From: Pseudomonas chlororaphis subsp. chlororaphis
Lineage (GTDB): Bacteria > Pseudomonadota > Gammaproteobacteria > Pseudomonadales > Pseudomonadaceae
Direction: 5' to 3'
DNA length: 64,000 nucleotides
Assembly: GCF_003945765.1 (NCBI RefSeq)
Contig: NZ_CP027712.1
Coordinates: 310,001-374,000, forward strand
In this document: piece after piece, positions 53,338 through 63,115 of the stretch
Position numbering within the stretch: position 1 is the first letter of the stretch
How the letters are laid out: the number at the start of each line of letters is the position of its first letter
Position numbers and translations under genes: made by a program
The notes under the pieces: model-generated
What the model was told of the DNA's origin: nothing
Databases searched by the model: none
Seen by the model: only the letters and a program-made list of their open reading frames with translations

Positions 53338-53555
53338 CTAGGTTCTATACGTAAACTGCCTGCGCGACGATCATGCCGCGTTAAAAACAGGCTCGGAATG
53401 CTCATGTAGGCCCCTACAGTCGAGCGCGACCCCGGCCGTTCCTCGCCTGTTTTGATTCGCTGCGCTCACCCTTCGGGCCAGCCCTTGGCTGTTACTCCCG
53501 CTGGTCGTTGCGCCTTGCCTGATCGCCGCTCGGCGACTTTCCGTACAGAACCTAG
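53338..53555. mobile_element. MITE-like foldback element with CTAG target duplication
   Basis: A 210-base element (53342-53551) is flanked on both sides by CTAG. Its ends are inverted: GTTCTATACGTAAA at the left and the complement GTTCTGTACGGAAA at the right, with 23 of 31 bases identical over the outer arm by my alignment. Inside, AAAACAGGC (53384-53392) and GCCTGTTTT (53445-53453) form a further inverted pair. It is too short to encode a transposase and no ORF of note is present. CTAG fits the YTAR target of IS5-family elements. The right CTAG contains the rfbD stop codon. Confidence 0.72.
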
Positions 53556-54433
53556 CCCTGCTCGGCAAGACACTCGTGCAATGCGCTGCGCCACTCAGGC
53601 TGGCGCACGCCCCACTCGCACTCCAGGCGGCGGCAATCGAGGCGCGAGTTCAGCGGCCGTGGCGCGGGTGTCGGATAAGCGCTGGAGGGGATCGCCTCCA
53701 GGGTTGCGCAGGCTTTGCCTTGGGCCAGCAGGTGTTCGCCAATGGCCTGGGCGAAGCCGAACCAGGAGGTTTCGCCAGCAGCGGTCAGGTGGTAGGTCCC
53801 CCAGGCTCCTGGCTGGCCGGCCTGCCAGCGCTCGATCAGGGCGGCGGTGCTGGCGGCGATGGTGCCGGCCCAGGTAGGCGCGCCGATCTGGTCGGCGACC
53901 ACGCGCAAGTGCGGTTTTTCCTGCAGCAGGCGTTGCATGGTCAGCAGGAAGTTCTTGCCGGTGTTGGAATACACCCAGCTGGTGCGCAGGATCAGGTGTT
54001 CACCACCTGCCGCGCCGATGGCCCGTTCGCCGGCGAGTTTGCTCTGGCCGTAGACGCTCAGCGGGTTGGGTTCATCGTCTTCGGTGTAGGGGGCCTGCTT
54101 GCTGCCGTCGAAGACATAATCGGTGGAGTAGTGAATCAGTGGGATACCCAGTTCCCGTGCTTCCTCGGCGAACACCCCGGGGGCGCTGGCATTGATTGCA
54201 AAGGCCAGGTCCGGCTCGCTCTGGGCCTGATCGACGGCGGTGTGGGCGGCCGCGTTGATGATCAGCTGCGGGCGCAGGCTGCGCACTTGCTGGCGAATGG
54301 CGTCCGGGTGTGTCAGGTCGAGCAGGCCGCGCCCGGGCACGATCAATTCATGCTGGTTTCCCAGGCGCTGTTGCAGGGCCTGGGAGACCTGGCCGTGCTG
54401 GCCGCTGATCAGGATCTTCAACCGGCCGCTCAT
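53552..54433 (-). CDS. rfbD: dTDP-4-dehydrorhamnose reductase
   Basis: A 293-residue NADPH-dependent reductase, last step of dTDP-L-rhamnose synthesis. The dinucleotide motif ISGQHGQVSQAL is at residues 8-19. STDYVFDG (around 103) and YGQSKLAGE (around 128, catalytic Tyr-x-x-x-Lys) follow. The ATG at 54433 overlaps the rfbC stop (ATGA); a longer open frame upstream runs across rfbC. Its TAG stop lies within the CTAG next to the MITE-like element. Last gene of rfbBACD. Confidence 0.91.
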   Translation of the reverse strand: MSGRLKILISGQHGQVSQALQQRLGNQHELIVPGRGLLDLTHPDAIRQQVRSLRPQLIINAAAHTAVDQAQSEPDLAFAINASAPGVFAEEARELGIPLIHYSTDYVFDGSKQAPYTEDDEPNPLSVYGQSKLAGERAIGAAGGEHLILRTSWVYSNTGKNFLLTMQRLLQEKPHLRVVADQIGAPTWAGTIAASTAALIERWQAGQPGAWGTYHLTAAGETSWFGFAQAIGEHLLAQGKACATLEAIPSSAYPTPAPRPLNSRLDCRRLECEWGVRQPEWRSALHECLAEQG

Positions 54434-54975
54434 GGGAAGAGCTCGGCTTCGCTGAGCAATTTGCCGGCCTGATCCTTGGCCGAGAGCTGCGCCGGGCCTG
54501 TGAGTTGCCAGTCGATGGCCAGGGTTGGATCGTCCCAGCGAATGCAGCGTTCGGACGCCGGGGTGTAGTAGTCGGTGGTCTTGTAGAGGAACTCGGCGTA
54601 CTCGCTCAGCACCACGAAACCATGGGCGAAGCCTTCCGGGACCCACAGCTGGCGATGGTTGTCCGCGGACAGCCGCACCCCGACCCACTTACCGAAGTGC
54701 GGCGAGCTGCGACGGATGTCCACCGTCACGTCGAGCACTTCGCCGGCGACCACCCGCACCAGTTTTCCCTGGGTGTTTTCGATCTGGTAGTGCAGGCCGC
54801 GCAGCACGCCCTTTTGCGAGCGCGAATGGTTGTCCTGGACGAACTGGGTGCGCACGCCGGTTGCTTCTTCGAACGCCTTGGCATTGAAGCTTTCGTAGAA
54901 AAAACCGCGCTCGTCGCCAAACACCTTGGGCTCGATGATCAGCACGCCGGGCAGTTCAGTGGCCAGGACCTTCAT
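54430..54975 (-). CDS. rfbC: dTDP-4-dehydrorhamnose 3,5-epimerase
   Basis: A 181-residue cupin-fold epimerase. The conserved [18 protein letters not shown] (about residues 47-64) contains the catalytic His, and the [19 protein letters not shown] segment (around 131) contains the Tyr acid. It overlaps both neighbours by four bases (ATGA), so it is in the middle of a tightly packed operon. Converts the 4-keto-6-deoxyglucose intermediate before RfbD. Confidence 0.94.
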   Translation of the reverse strand: MKVLATELPGVLIIEPKVFGDERGFFYESFNAKAFEEATGVRTQFVQDNHSRSQKGVLRGLHYQIENTQGKLVRVVAGEVLDVTVDIRRSSPHFGKWVGVRLSADNHRQLWVPEGFAHGFVVLSEYAEFLYKTTDYYTPASERCIRWDDPTLAIDWQLTGPAQLSAKDQAGKLLSEAELFP

Positions 54976-55847
54976 TGGGTTTCCCCCGCCAGGCTATAGA
55001 GGTATTGGCCGTAACCGGTCTTGCCGAAGTACTTGGCGTGTTCGAGCAGATGCTCGCGGTCGATCCAGCCCTGGTTGTAGGCGATTTCCTCGAGGCAGGC
55101 GACTTTCAGGCCCTGGCGGTGCTCGATGGTCTGCACATACTGCGAGGCTTCCAGCAGGCTGTCGTGGGTGCCGGTGTCGAGCCAGGCGAAGCCACGGCCG
55201 AAACGTTCGACGCTGAGGTCGCCGCGTTGCAGGTAGGCATTGTTGACGTCGGTGATTTCCAGTTCACCGCGCGCCGAAGGCTTGACCGCCTTGGCGATCT
55301 CGACCACCGCGTTGTCGTAGAAGTACAGCCCGGTCACGGCATAGCTGGACTTGGGGTGCTGGGGCTTTTCCTCGATCGAAAGAGCGTTGCCCTGTGCGTC
55401 GAAGTCGATCACGCCAAAGCGCTGCGGGTCCTTGACCCAGTAGCCGAAGACCGTCGCTCCGGAGGGTTTCGCCGCGGCGTTCTGCAGCTTCTCGGTGAAG
55501 TGTTGGCCGTGGAAGATGTTGTCGCCGAGGATCAGGCACACAGGGTCGTCGCCAATGAATTCCTCGCCGATCAGGAACGCCTGCGCCAGGCCGTCCGGCG
55601 ATGGTTGTTCGGCGTAGCTGAAGCGCACCCCGAACTGGCTGCCGTCGCCCAGCAGGTTGCGGTACTGCGGCAGGTCCTGGGGGGTGGAAATCAGCAGGAT
55701 GTCCTTGATGCCGGCCAGCATCAGCACCGAGATCGGGTAATAGATCATCGGTTTGTCGTAGACCGGCAGCAGTTGCTTGGACACACCCAGGGTGATCGGG
55801 TGCAGGCGGGTGCCCGAGCCACCCGCCAGAACGATACCTTTCATCAT
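54972..55847 (-). CDS. rfbA: Glucose-1-phosphate thymidylyltransferase
   Basis: A 291-residue nucleotidyltransferase that makes dTDP-glucose. The N-terminal [20 protein letters not shown] (about residues 4-23) binds the nucleotide, and LGDNIFHGQ (around 108-116) contains the metal-binding Asp. Second gene of the operon, overlapping rfbB and rfbC by four bases each. Product feedback by dTDP-rhamnose is known for the family. Confidence 0.95.
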   Translation of the reverse strand: MMKGIVLAGGSGTRLHPITLGVSKQLLPVYDKPMIYYPISVLMLAGIKDILLISTPQDLPQYRNLLGDGSQFGVRFSYAEQPSPDGLAQAFLIGEEFIGDDPVCLILGDNIFHGQHFTEKLQNAAAKPSGATVFGYWVKDPQRFGVIDFDAQGNALSIEEKPQHPKSSYAVTGLYFYDNAVVEIAKAVKPSARGELEITDVNNAYLQRGDLSVERFGRGFAWLDTGTHDSLLEASQYVQTIEHRQGLKVACLEEIAYNQGWIDREHLLEHAKYFGKTGYGQYLYSLAGETQ

Positions 55848-56926
55848 GCGATCAGATCCTTGAAGTCAGTGAAACCGAGCCGTTGCCCTTGATAGCTGCC
55901 GTCCTGCACGTGCTGGCACCATTCCTGGTTGTCCAGGTACCACTGCACGGTCTTGCGCAGGCCGCTGGCGAAGGTTTCTTGCGGTACCCAGCCCAGTTCG
56001 CGCTCGATCTTGCCGGCGTCGATGGCGTAGCGCAGGTCGTGGCCGGGGCGGTCCTGGACGAAGGTGATCAGGTCGGCGTAGTGCTGCACGCCTTCGGGCT
56101 TGCGTGGCGCCAGCTCTTCCAGCAGTTGGCAGATGCCGCGTACCACGTCGATGTTTGTCTGTTCGTTGTGGCCGCCGATGTTGTAGGTCTCGCCGACCAC
56201 GCCTTCGGTCACCACCTTGAGCAGGGCGCGGGCGTGGTCTTCGACGAACAGCCAGTCGCGCACTTGCAGGCCGTTGCCGTACACCGGCAGCGGTTTTCCG
56301 GCCAGGGCGTTGAGGATCACCAGCGGGATGAGTTTTTCCGGGAAGTGGAACGGCCCGTAGTTGTTCGAGCAGTTGGTGACCAGTACCGGTAGGCCGTAGG
56401 TGCGCTGCCAGGCGCGGACCAGGTGGTCGGACGCGGCCTTGCTGGCGGAGTAGGGCGAGCTGGGGGCGTAGGGCGTGGTTTCGGTGAACAGGTCGTCGAC
56501 GCCGTGCAGGTCGCCGTACACCTCGTCGGTGGAAATGTGGTGGAAACGGAAGGCGCTTTTTTCCGTCGGCGGCAGGGCTTGCCAATAGGCGCGGGTGGCT
56601 TCCAGCAGGCTGTAGGTGCCGACGATGTTGGTCTGGATGAAGTCCGACGGGCCGTCGATGGAGCGGTCGACATGGGACTCGGCGGCCAGGTGCATGATCG
56701 CCTGGGGCTGGAAGCGCTCGAGCAGCGCGCTGACGGTGGCCTGGTCGACGATATCGGCCTGGACGAACTCGTAGCGGGTGTCGGCGGCGATACTCGACAG
56801 CGACTCCAGGTTGCCTGCGTAGGTCAGCTTGTCGAGGTTGAGCACCTCGTGTTCGGTGTTGCGGATCAGGTGGCGAATCAGCGCCGATCCAATAAAGCCG
56901 GCACCGCCGGTAACGAGAATGCGCAT
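55844..56926 (-). CDS. rfbB: dTDP-glucose 4,6-dehydratase
   Basis: A 360-residue extended SDR. The NAD motif [12 protein letters not shown] is at residues 6-17; [13 protein letters not shown] (around 82) and TDEVYGDL (around 134, catalytic Asp-Glu) follow, and [12 protein letters not shown] contains the Tyr-Lys pair (around 161). It is the first gene of rfbBACD for dTDP-L-rhamnose used in LPS O-antigen, exopolysaccharide or rhamnolipid. The promoter is in the 223-base gap shared with the divergent fusion gene. Confidence 0.95.
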   Translation of the reverse strand: MRILVTGGAGFIGSALIRHLIRNTEHEVLNLDKLTYAGNLESLSSIAADTRYEFVQADIVDQATVSALLERFQPQAIMHLAAESHVDRSIDGPSDFIQTNIVGTYSLLEATRAYWQALPPTEKSAFRFHHISTDEVYGDLHGVDDLFTETTPYAPSSPYSASKAASDHLVRAWQRTYGLPVLVTNCSNNYGPFHFPEKLIPLVILNALAGKPLPVYGNGLQVRDWLFVEDHARALLKVVTEGVVGETYNIGGHNEQTNIDVVRGICQLLEELAPRKPEGVQHYADLITFVQDRPGHDLRYAIDAGKIERELGWVPQETFASGLRKTVQWYLDNQEWCQHVQDGSYQGQRLGFTDFKDLIA

Positions 56927-57149
56927 ATGGGTAGGCCTTCTTCCCTAAGACATGGAGTCGCGAATGGAGCATAGCTTGTCGGCAGCCAGCGGCCGCTGCA
57001 AGGGCCGCCGATGTCTGGCCCGGGTATTGGCATCCTGTTTAGCTTCCCGGCGGCGGTGCAGCCCTTGTCGTCTGCCCGGGCCAGGGGGTTGCGTAACGCC
57101 TGGCGCAGTGGCGATATACGCATCTGACAATAATTCCAGGGGTCGTTCC

Positions 57150-60062
57150 ATGTTGCTCGCCACGTTGATTCACCGCGCCAGTCTGCCCGGTCCGCAAGTC
57201 ACCTCGCAGCAGGCGCTGGACCTGCTCGCAGTGCACTACGGCCTTGGCGGCACGCTGCAATCGTTGGGCAGCCAGCAGGATCTCAACTACCGGCTCGACA
57301 GTCCCCGGGGACGTTTTGTCCTGAAGATCTGCCGTGGCGACTACGCCGCCCTGGAACTGCAGGCGCAACATGCGGCGCTCAAGCACCTGGGCAGCCACCC
57401 CGAGCTGCACGTACCCCGGGTAATCCCGGCGAAGAACGGCGCCGACCTGCTGTCCCTGGAAGTCGACGGCCAGGCGCTGCATGTGCGCCTGCTCGACTAC
57501 ATCGAAGGCCAGCCGCTGACCCACCTCAAGCACCTGGGCCCCGAGCTGGCGGCCGGCTTCGGCCGGTTGTGCGGGCAGATGGACCTGGCCCTGGCGGACT
57601 TCCAGCACCCGGGCCTGGAACGCACCCTGCAATGGGACGCGCGCCACGCCCATAGCCTGATCAATCACCTGTTGCCGGTGATCGCCGACGAACAGCAACG
57701 CCGCCTGATCGCCGAAGTGGCCGAGCAGGCCGAGCGCCGTGTGCAGCGCCTGGCCGAGCAGTTGCCGGTGCAGGCGATCCACCTGGACATCACCGACGAC
57801 AACGTGGTCTGGCAGCGTGACGCCCAGCGCCACTGGCAGGTACAGGGGGTGATCGATTTCGGCGACCTGATCCGCACCTGGCGCATCACTGACCTGTCGG
57901 TGACCTGCGCGGCGCTGCTGCACCATGCCGAGGGCGATCCGTTCTGCATCCTGCCGGCGGTCCGCGCTTATCACGCGGTCAATCCACTGCAGCAGGCCGA
58001 GCTGCTGGCGTTGTGGCCGCTGATCGTGGCCCGCGCCGCGGTGCTGGTGCTCAGTGGCGAACAGCAGGTGAGCATCGACCCGGGCAACCAGTACAGCCGC
58101 GACAACCTGAGCCACGAATGGGAGATCTTCCGCGTCGCCACCTCGGTGCCGTTCGAATTGATGGAAGCGGCGATCCTCGGAGCGGTAGGGCAGACGCTGC
58201 CGGCCATCGCCGGCGAAGGTTTTGCCCCCTTGCTGCCGGGCCTGGTGGGGCGCGAGTTCGCCCTGATCGACCTGGGCGTGCTCAGCCCGCACTTCGAGGC
58301 CGGCAACTGGGAGCAGCCCGAGATCGATACCCGGCTGTTGCAACAGGCCGCGGCGGCCCATGGATTGGCGGCCAGTCGCTACGGGCAGTACCGCCTGTCC
58401 CGGACCTGCCCGGACAGTGCCGTCGAGCCGGACACCTTCCCGTTGCACGTGCAGTTGCAGGTACCGTCGGGCACGGCGGTCGAAGCGCCTTTTGCCGGGG
58501 TGCTGCACCGCGCCACAGACGGTGCGTTGCGCCTCGATGGCCCGCAATTGAGTGTGCGGCTGTGGGGCGTCACGCCCTCGGTGCATGCCGGAGCGGCGCT
58601 GGTCAAAGGCCAGGTGCTGGGGGCGGTGGATGGCGGGCTCAAGGTCCAGCTGTGCCGTGGCGCGCAGCTCGATCCGCCGCTGTTCTGCACGCCCTCGCGG
58701 GCCGCGGCATGGCAGGCGCTGTGCCCGTCGCCGGCGGCGCTGCTGGGCCTGGCCTGCGACGCCGAGCCGGAGCTCGACTCGCACGCTTTGCTGGCGCGCC
58801 GCGATGCCAGTTTCGCCCGTTCGCAGAAACACTATTACGTCGACCCGCCACGCATCGAGCGCGGCTGGCGCAACCACCTGATCGACATGCAGGGCCGTTC
58901 CTACCTGGACATGCTCAACAACGTCGCGGTGCTCGGCCATGGCCATCCACGGATGGCCGCCGAGGCCGCGCGCCAATGGTCGCTGCTCAACACCAACTCG
59001 CGTTTCCACTACGCGGCGATTGCCGAGTTCTCCGAGCGCTTGCTGGAGCTGGCACCGGACTCCATGGACCGGGTGTTCCTGGTTAACAGCGGCAGCGAGG
59101 CCAACGACCTGGCGATCCGCCTGGCCTGGGCCTACAGCGGCGGGCGCGACCTGCTCAGCGTGCTGGAGGCCTATCACGGCTGGACGGTGGGCGCGGATGC
59201 GGTGTCCACGTCGATCGCCGACAACCCACAGGCCCTGAGCAGCCGCCCGGACTGGGTGCATCCGGTGACCGCGCCCAATACCTATCGCGGCGAGTTCCGC
59301 GGCCAGGACAGCACCGCGGACTACGTGCGCAGCGTCGAACACAACCTGGCCAAACTGGCGGAGCAGAATCGCCAATTGGCCGGTTTCATCTGCGAGCCGG
59401 TGTATGGCAACGCCGGCGGCATCGCCCTGCCGCCGGGTTACCTGAAGCAGGTCTATGCGCTGGTCCGCGCCCAGGGCGGGGTGTGCATCGCCGACGAGGT
59501 GCAGGTCGGCTACGGGCGCATGGGCACGTTCTTCTGGGGCTTCGAAGAGCAGGGCGTGGTGCCGGACATCATCACCATGGCCAAAGGCATGGGCAACGGC
59601 CAGCCGCTGGGGGCGGTGATCACCCGCCGGGAGATTGCCGAAGCGCTGGAGGCCGAAGGTTATTTCTTCTCCTCGGCCGGCGGCAGCCCGGTGAGTTGCC
59701 GGATCGGCATGGCTGTGCTGGACGTGATGCAGGAAGAAAAACTCTGGGAAAACGCCCAGGTGGTCGGTGGCCACTTCAAGCAGCGCCTCGAAGCCCTGAT
59801 CGAGCGTTATCCGCTGGTGGGCGCGGTGCATGGCTCGGGGTTCTACCTGGGCCTGGAGCTGATCCGCGATCGCCAGACCCTGGAGCCGGCCACGCAGGAG
59901 ACCGCCCTGCTGTGCGATCGCCTGCGCGAGCTGGGGATCTTCATGCAGCCCACTGGCGATGACCTGAACATTCTCAAGATCAAGCCGCCGATGGTCACCA
60001 CGCGCCAGAGCGTCGATTTCTTTGTCGACATGTTGGCCAAGGTGCTGGAGGAGGGGCTCTAG
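57150..60062 (+). CDS. Fusion of APH-like kinase, beta domain and class-III aminotransferase
   Basis: A 970-residue three-part protein. Residues ~30-350 are an aminoglycoside/choline-kinase-like domain with the catalytic motif HLDITDDNVVW (around 211-221) and the metal-binding IDFGDL (around 235). Residues ~430-540 form a small beta domain (VEAPFAGVLHRA, GAALVKGQVLGAV) resembling lipoyl/M23-type folds. Residues ~560-965 are a class-III PLP aminotransferase with the Schiff-base Lys in TMAKGMGNGQPLGAV (near 812) and the DEVQVGYGR block. Related fusions resemble ethanolamine-phosphate phospho-lyase types, so phosphorylation of an amino alcohol followed by PLP-dependent removal is plausible. ATG at 57150 has AGGGG 7 bases upstream; the frame is open 66 codons further. 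Confidence 0.78.
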   Translation: MLLATLIHRASLPGPQVTSQQALDLLAVHYGLGGTLQSLGSQQDLNYRLDSPRGRFVLKICRGDYAALELQAQHAALKHLGSHPELHVPRVIPAKNGADLLSLEVDGQALHVRLLDYIEGQPLTHLKHLGPELAAGFGRLCGQMDLALADFQHPGLERTLQWDARHAHSLINHLLPVIADEQQRRLIAEVAEQAERRVQRLAEQLPVQAIHLDITDDNVVWQRDAQRHWQVQGVIDFGDLIRTWRITDLSVTCAALLHHAEGDPFCILPAVRAYHAVNPLQQAELLALWPLIVARAAVLVLSGEQQVSIDPGNQYSRDNLSHEWEIFRVATSVPFELMEAAILGAVGQTLPAIAGEGFAPLLPGLVGREFALIDLGVLSPHFEAGNWEQPEIDTRLLQQAAAAHGLAASRYGQYRLSRTCPDSAVEPDTFPLHVQLQVPSGTAVEAPFAGVLHRATDGALRLDGPQLSVRLWGVTPSVHAGAALVKGQVLGAVDGGLKVQLCRGAQLDPPLFCTPSRAAAWQALCPSPAALLGLACDAEPELDSHALLARRDASFARSQKHYYVDPPRIERGWRNHLIDMQGRSYLDMLNNVAVLGHGHPRMAAEAARQWSLLNTNSRFHYAAIAEFSERLLELAPDSMDRVFLVNSGSEANDLAIRLAWAYSGGRDLLSVLEAYHGWTVGADAVSTSIADNPQALSSRPDWVHPVTAPNTYRGEFRGQDSTADYVRSVEHNLAKLAEQNRQLAGFICEPVYGNAGGIALPPGYLKQVYALVRAQGGVCIADEVQVGYGRMGTFFWGFEEQGVVPDIITMAKGMGNGQPLGAVITRREIAEALEAEGYFFSSAGGSPVSCRIGMAVLDVMQEEKLWENAQVVGGHFKQRLEALIERYPLVGAVHGSGFYLGLELIRDRQTLEPATQETALLCDRLRELGIFMQPTGDDLNILKIKPPMVTTRQSVDFFVDMLAKVLEEGL

Positions 60063-60088
60063 GCCCCACTCGAATGCCCTGCATTCGG

Positions 60089-60152
60089 ATCGCGAGCAAG
60101 CTCGCTCCTACCTAGAAAGGCATGCCCTGCAGGGGCGGGCTTGCTCGCGATA
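60089..60152. repeat. Type-B REP doublet
   Basis: ATCGCGAGCAAGCTCGCTCC at the left and GGGCTTGCTCGCGAT at the right are inverted copies. It follows the fusion gene stop codon by 27 bases. Confidence 0.8.
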
Positions 60153-60178
60153 GCGTCCGCACTGACACCCCTGAACCC

Positions 60179-60210
60179 CTATAAATATCGATAATAATCG
60201 ATGTTTATAG
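60179..60210. promoter_or_regulatory. AT-rich inverted repeat upstream of aguB
   Basis: CTATAAATATCGAT and ATCGATGTTTATAG, inverted copies with one mismatch, are separated by AATA. The site is about 165 bases upstream of aguB. In P. aeruginosa aguBA is repressed by the TetR-type AguR; no aguR gene is adjacent here, so the binding protein is unknown. Confidence 0.55.
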
Positions 60211-60372
60211 AGGTTAATTTTTGGATGCTTTGTTTTTAGGCTTTTAAAGTCGATTTTTATCGGATATAAAGTCGTCCCTATCAGGACAGGCTCAAGCCGC
60301 GCCTGAGCATTCCCTTTTCTGTCATCGACCGATGCCACCCTCGGTCCTTTGCTGCTGCCCAGGAGATGATCC

Positions 60373-61251
<879 letters not shown>

Positions 61252-61255
61252 ACCC

Positions 61256-62362
61256 ATGACCACTTTGCACAGCACCCCTCGCGCCGACGGCTTCTACATG
61301 CCCGCCGAGTGGGCGACGCAGACCCAGACCTGGATGATCTGGCCCGAGCGCCCGGACAACTGGCGCCTGGGCGGCAAGCCGGCGCAAGCCGCGCACGTAG
61401 CGGTGGCCAAGGCCATCGCCCGCTTCGAACCGGTAACCGTGGCAGTGTCCGCGGGCCAGTATGAAAACGCCCGGGCCCGCCTGGACGTGCCGAATATCCG
61501 CCTGGTGGAGATGTCCAGCGACGACGCCTGGGTCCGCGATACCGGCCCGACCTTCGTCATCAACGACCAGGGCGAAGTCCGTGGCGTGAACTGGGATTTC
61601 AACGCCTGGGGCGGTTTCGACGGCGGCCTGTATTCGCCGTGGAACCGTGACTCGCAGGTCGGCGGCAAGATCCTCGAGATCGAGTGCAGCCCGCGTTACC
61701 GCACCGAGGGCTTCGTGCTCGAAGGCGGCTCGATTCACGTCGACGGCGAAGGCACGGTGATCACCACCGAGGAATGCCTGCTCAACCGCAATCGCAACCC
61801 GCACATGAACCGTGCCGAGATCGAAGCGGTGCTCAGCGCCAACCTGGCTGTGGATAAAGTCATCTGGCTGCCGGATGGCCTGTACAACGACGAAACCGAT
61901 GGCCATGTGGATAACTTCTGCTGCTACGTGCGTCCGGGCGAAGTACTGCTGGCCTGGACCGACGACCCGCAGGACCCGAACTACCCGCGCTGCCAGGCGG
62001 CGCTGAAAGTGCTGCAAGACAGCACCGACGCCAAGGGTCGCCCGTTCACGGTGCACAAGATGCCGATTCCCGGACCGCTGTACGCCACCGAAGAAGAGTG
62101 CGCGGGCGTCGACCCGATGGATGGCACCCAGGAGCGTAATCCGTCGGTGCGCCTGGCCGGTTCCTATGTGAACTTCCTGATCGTCAATGGTGGCATCATT
62201 GCCCCGAGTTTCGACGATCCGCTGGATGCCCAGGCCAAGGAAATCCTGCAGAACCTGTTTCCGCAACACGAAGTGGTGATGGTGCCGGGTCGCGAGTTGT
62301 TACTGGGGGGCGGAAATATCCATTGCCTTACCCAACAGCAACCGGCGCCGCACAAGGTTTGA
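61256..62362 (+). CDS. aguA: Agmatine deiminase
   Basis: A 368-residue guanidino-group-modifying enzyme that converts agmatine to N-carbamoylputrescine. The [12 protein letters not shown] segment near the C-terminus (around 351-362) contains the catalytic Cys; [10 protein letters not shown] (around 93) and the DGHVDNF block (around 215, active His) are present. The length equals that of P. aeruginosa AguA. The ATG at 61256 is chosen; an open frame upstream overlaps aguB. It is the second gene of aguBA. Confidence 0.94.
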   Translation: MTTLHSTPRADGFYMPAEWATQTQTWMIWPERPDNWRLGGKPAQAAHVAVAKAIARFEPVTVAVSAGQYENARARLDVPNIRLVEMSSDDAWVRDTGPTFVINDQGEVRGVNWDFNAWGGFDGGLYSPWNRDSQVGGKILEIECSPRYRTEGFVLEGGSIHVDGEGTVITTEECLLNRNRNPHMNRAEIEAVLSANLAVDKVIWLPDGLYNDETDGHVDNFCCYVRPGEVLLAWTDDPQDPNYPRCQAALKVLQDSTDAKGRPFTVHKMPIPGPLYATEEECAGVDPMDGTQERNPSVRLAGSYVNFLIVNGGIIAPSFDDPLDAQAKEILQNLFPQHEVVMVPGRELLLGGGNIHCLTQQQPAPHKV

Positions 62363-62435
62363 GTGTTGTTGTAACAGCCCGTGACGCCTGATTGACGGGC
62401 GGTTACATGGATCCAATCCGGCGTCGCCCGGCAAG

Positions 62436-62466
62436 CCCGCAGCCCTGATGGACTGCGGGTTTTTTT
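62436..62466 (+). terminator. Rho-independent terminator of aguBA
   Basis: CCCGCAG and CTGCGGG pair around a 10-base loop and are followed by seven T, 74 bases after the aguA stop. Confidence 0.85.
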
Positions 62467-62494
62467 GGATCCGGAAGCTGGCAATTGCGGGACC

Positions 62495-62510
62495 TTGGCA
62501 TAGCTCTTGT
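62495..62510 (+). promoter_or_regulatory. Weak sigma-54-like promoter candidate
   Basis: TTGGCATAGCTCTTGT matches the -24 part (TTGGCA) and spacing of a sigma-54 promoter, but the -12 part reads GT instead of GC. It lies about 100 bases upstream of the small ORF. Confidence 0.25.
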
Positions 62511-62608
62511 ATCTCTCGCGAGGTCAATCCGAGGCCGGTGGAACTGCGATGTTCTGTCATAAACCTTGGATAAGTTAGCCGCTTACAAACCGGGAGAGAG
62601 CGCTGGAA

Positions 62609-62800
62609 ATGAATAGGGTCAGCGAGCGGACTTCCGCAATAAATAGCGAGTCGCTTCAGGTTCTGGCGCAATGGTTGAAGTGCAATGGAACGCGACAGGT
62701 CCGGGAAACCGACCCGCGCCGGATGATCCTAGATCGTTACCCTGCTGGTTTGTTCAGCGAGGCCGAACTCGAAGCGTTGTGGGATGTGCTGGAAGGATAA
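62609..62800 (+). CDS. Small protein of unknown function
   Basis: A 63-residue, mildly charged protein (MNRVSERTSAINSESLQVLA...), unrelated to any family I recognise. It has its own terminator directly after it and a possible promoter before it, so it forms a single-gene unit. TGGAAATG precedes its start, a weak ribosome site. The C-terminus (LFSEAELEALWDVLEG) looks helical and acidic. No membrane segment. Confidence 0.5.
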   Translation: MNRVSERTSAINSESLQVLAQWLKCNGTRQVRETDPRRMILDRYPAGLFSEAELEALWDVLEG

Positions 62801-62817
62801 GCAAACAACGGATTGGT

Positions 62818-62850
62818 AAAAGCGCTGCCCGGATGGCAGCGCTTTTTTTT
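62818..62850 (+). terminator. Rho-independent terminator of the small ORF
   Basis: AAAAGCGCTGCC, a 5-base loop and GGCAGCGCTTTT pair perfectly with eight T, 17 bases after the stop of the 63-residue ORF. Confidence 0.88.
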
Positions 62851-62857
62851 GCGCGAA

Positions 62858-62990
62858 TGTAGCCGCTGCCGAAGGCTGCGATCGGCCGCGCGGCGGACGC
62901 GAATCTGCCACCGCGGTCCATCAGCTGGAAGGGTGTACCCAGGTTTTGCGCCGGCTGCGCCGTCGATCGCAGGCTGCGCCAGCGGCTACA
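62858..62990. repeat. REPIN: type-A REP doublet
   Basis: TGTAGCCGCTGCCGAAGG at the left and an inverted copy ending GCGCCAGCGGCTACA at the right, about 80 bases apart. Confidence 0.87.
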
Positions 62991-63022
62991 GGGAGCGCGC
63001 AGGGTGCAAGGTCGAGGGTTTT

Positions 63023-63060
63023 TGTAGCCGCTGCCGAAGGCTGCGATCGGCCGCGCAGCG
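63023..63060. repeat. Single type-A REP copy
   Basis: TGTAGCCGCTGCCGAAGG lies 33 bases after the preceding doublet, in direct orientation with its left arm. The first 38 bases nearly repeat the left end of that doublet, so this may be a remnant of a tandem REPIN. Confidence 0.7.
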
Positions 63061-63115
63061 GACGCAAGGCCGGCCACCGCGCTCAGGCGATGGCGGCCGT
63101 ATCCATGGCTGCTTT

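Larger units (their letters stand above)
60063..60372. other. 310-base intergenic region before aguB
   Basis: The left part holds a type-B REP doublet. The right part (60175-60280) is very AT-rich and carries the aguB control dyad. TAAAGTCG occurs twice, near 60245 and 60266. No gene is seen. Confidence 0.5.

Noticed and set aside
53342..53551. Remnant of a complete insertion sequence with transposase
   Set aside because: The element is only ~210 bases with no coding frame; it fits a non-autonomous foldback element better.
54434..54688. N-terminal extension of rfbD
   Set aside because: It runs across rfbC in another frame; the ATGA overlap at 54430-54433 and family N-terminus support the shorter form.
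57039..59831. 930-codon frame opposite the kinase-aminotransferase fusion
   Set aside because: Very long but antisense to a gene with intact catalytic motifs in two domains; composition is that of a shadow frame.
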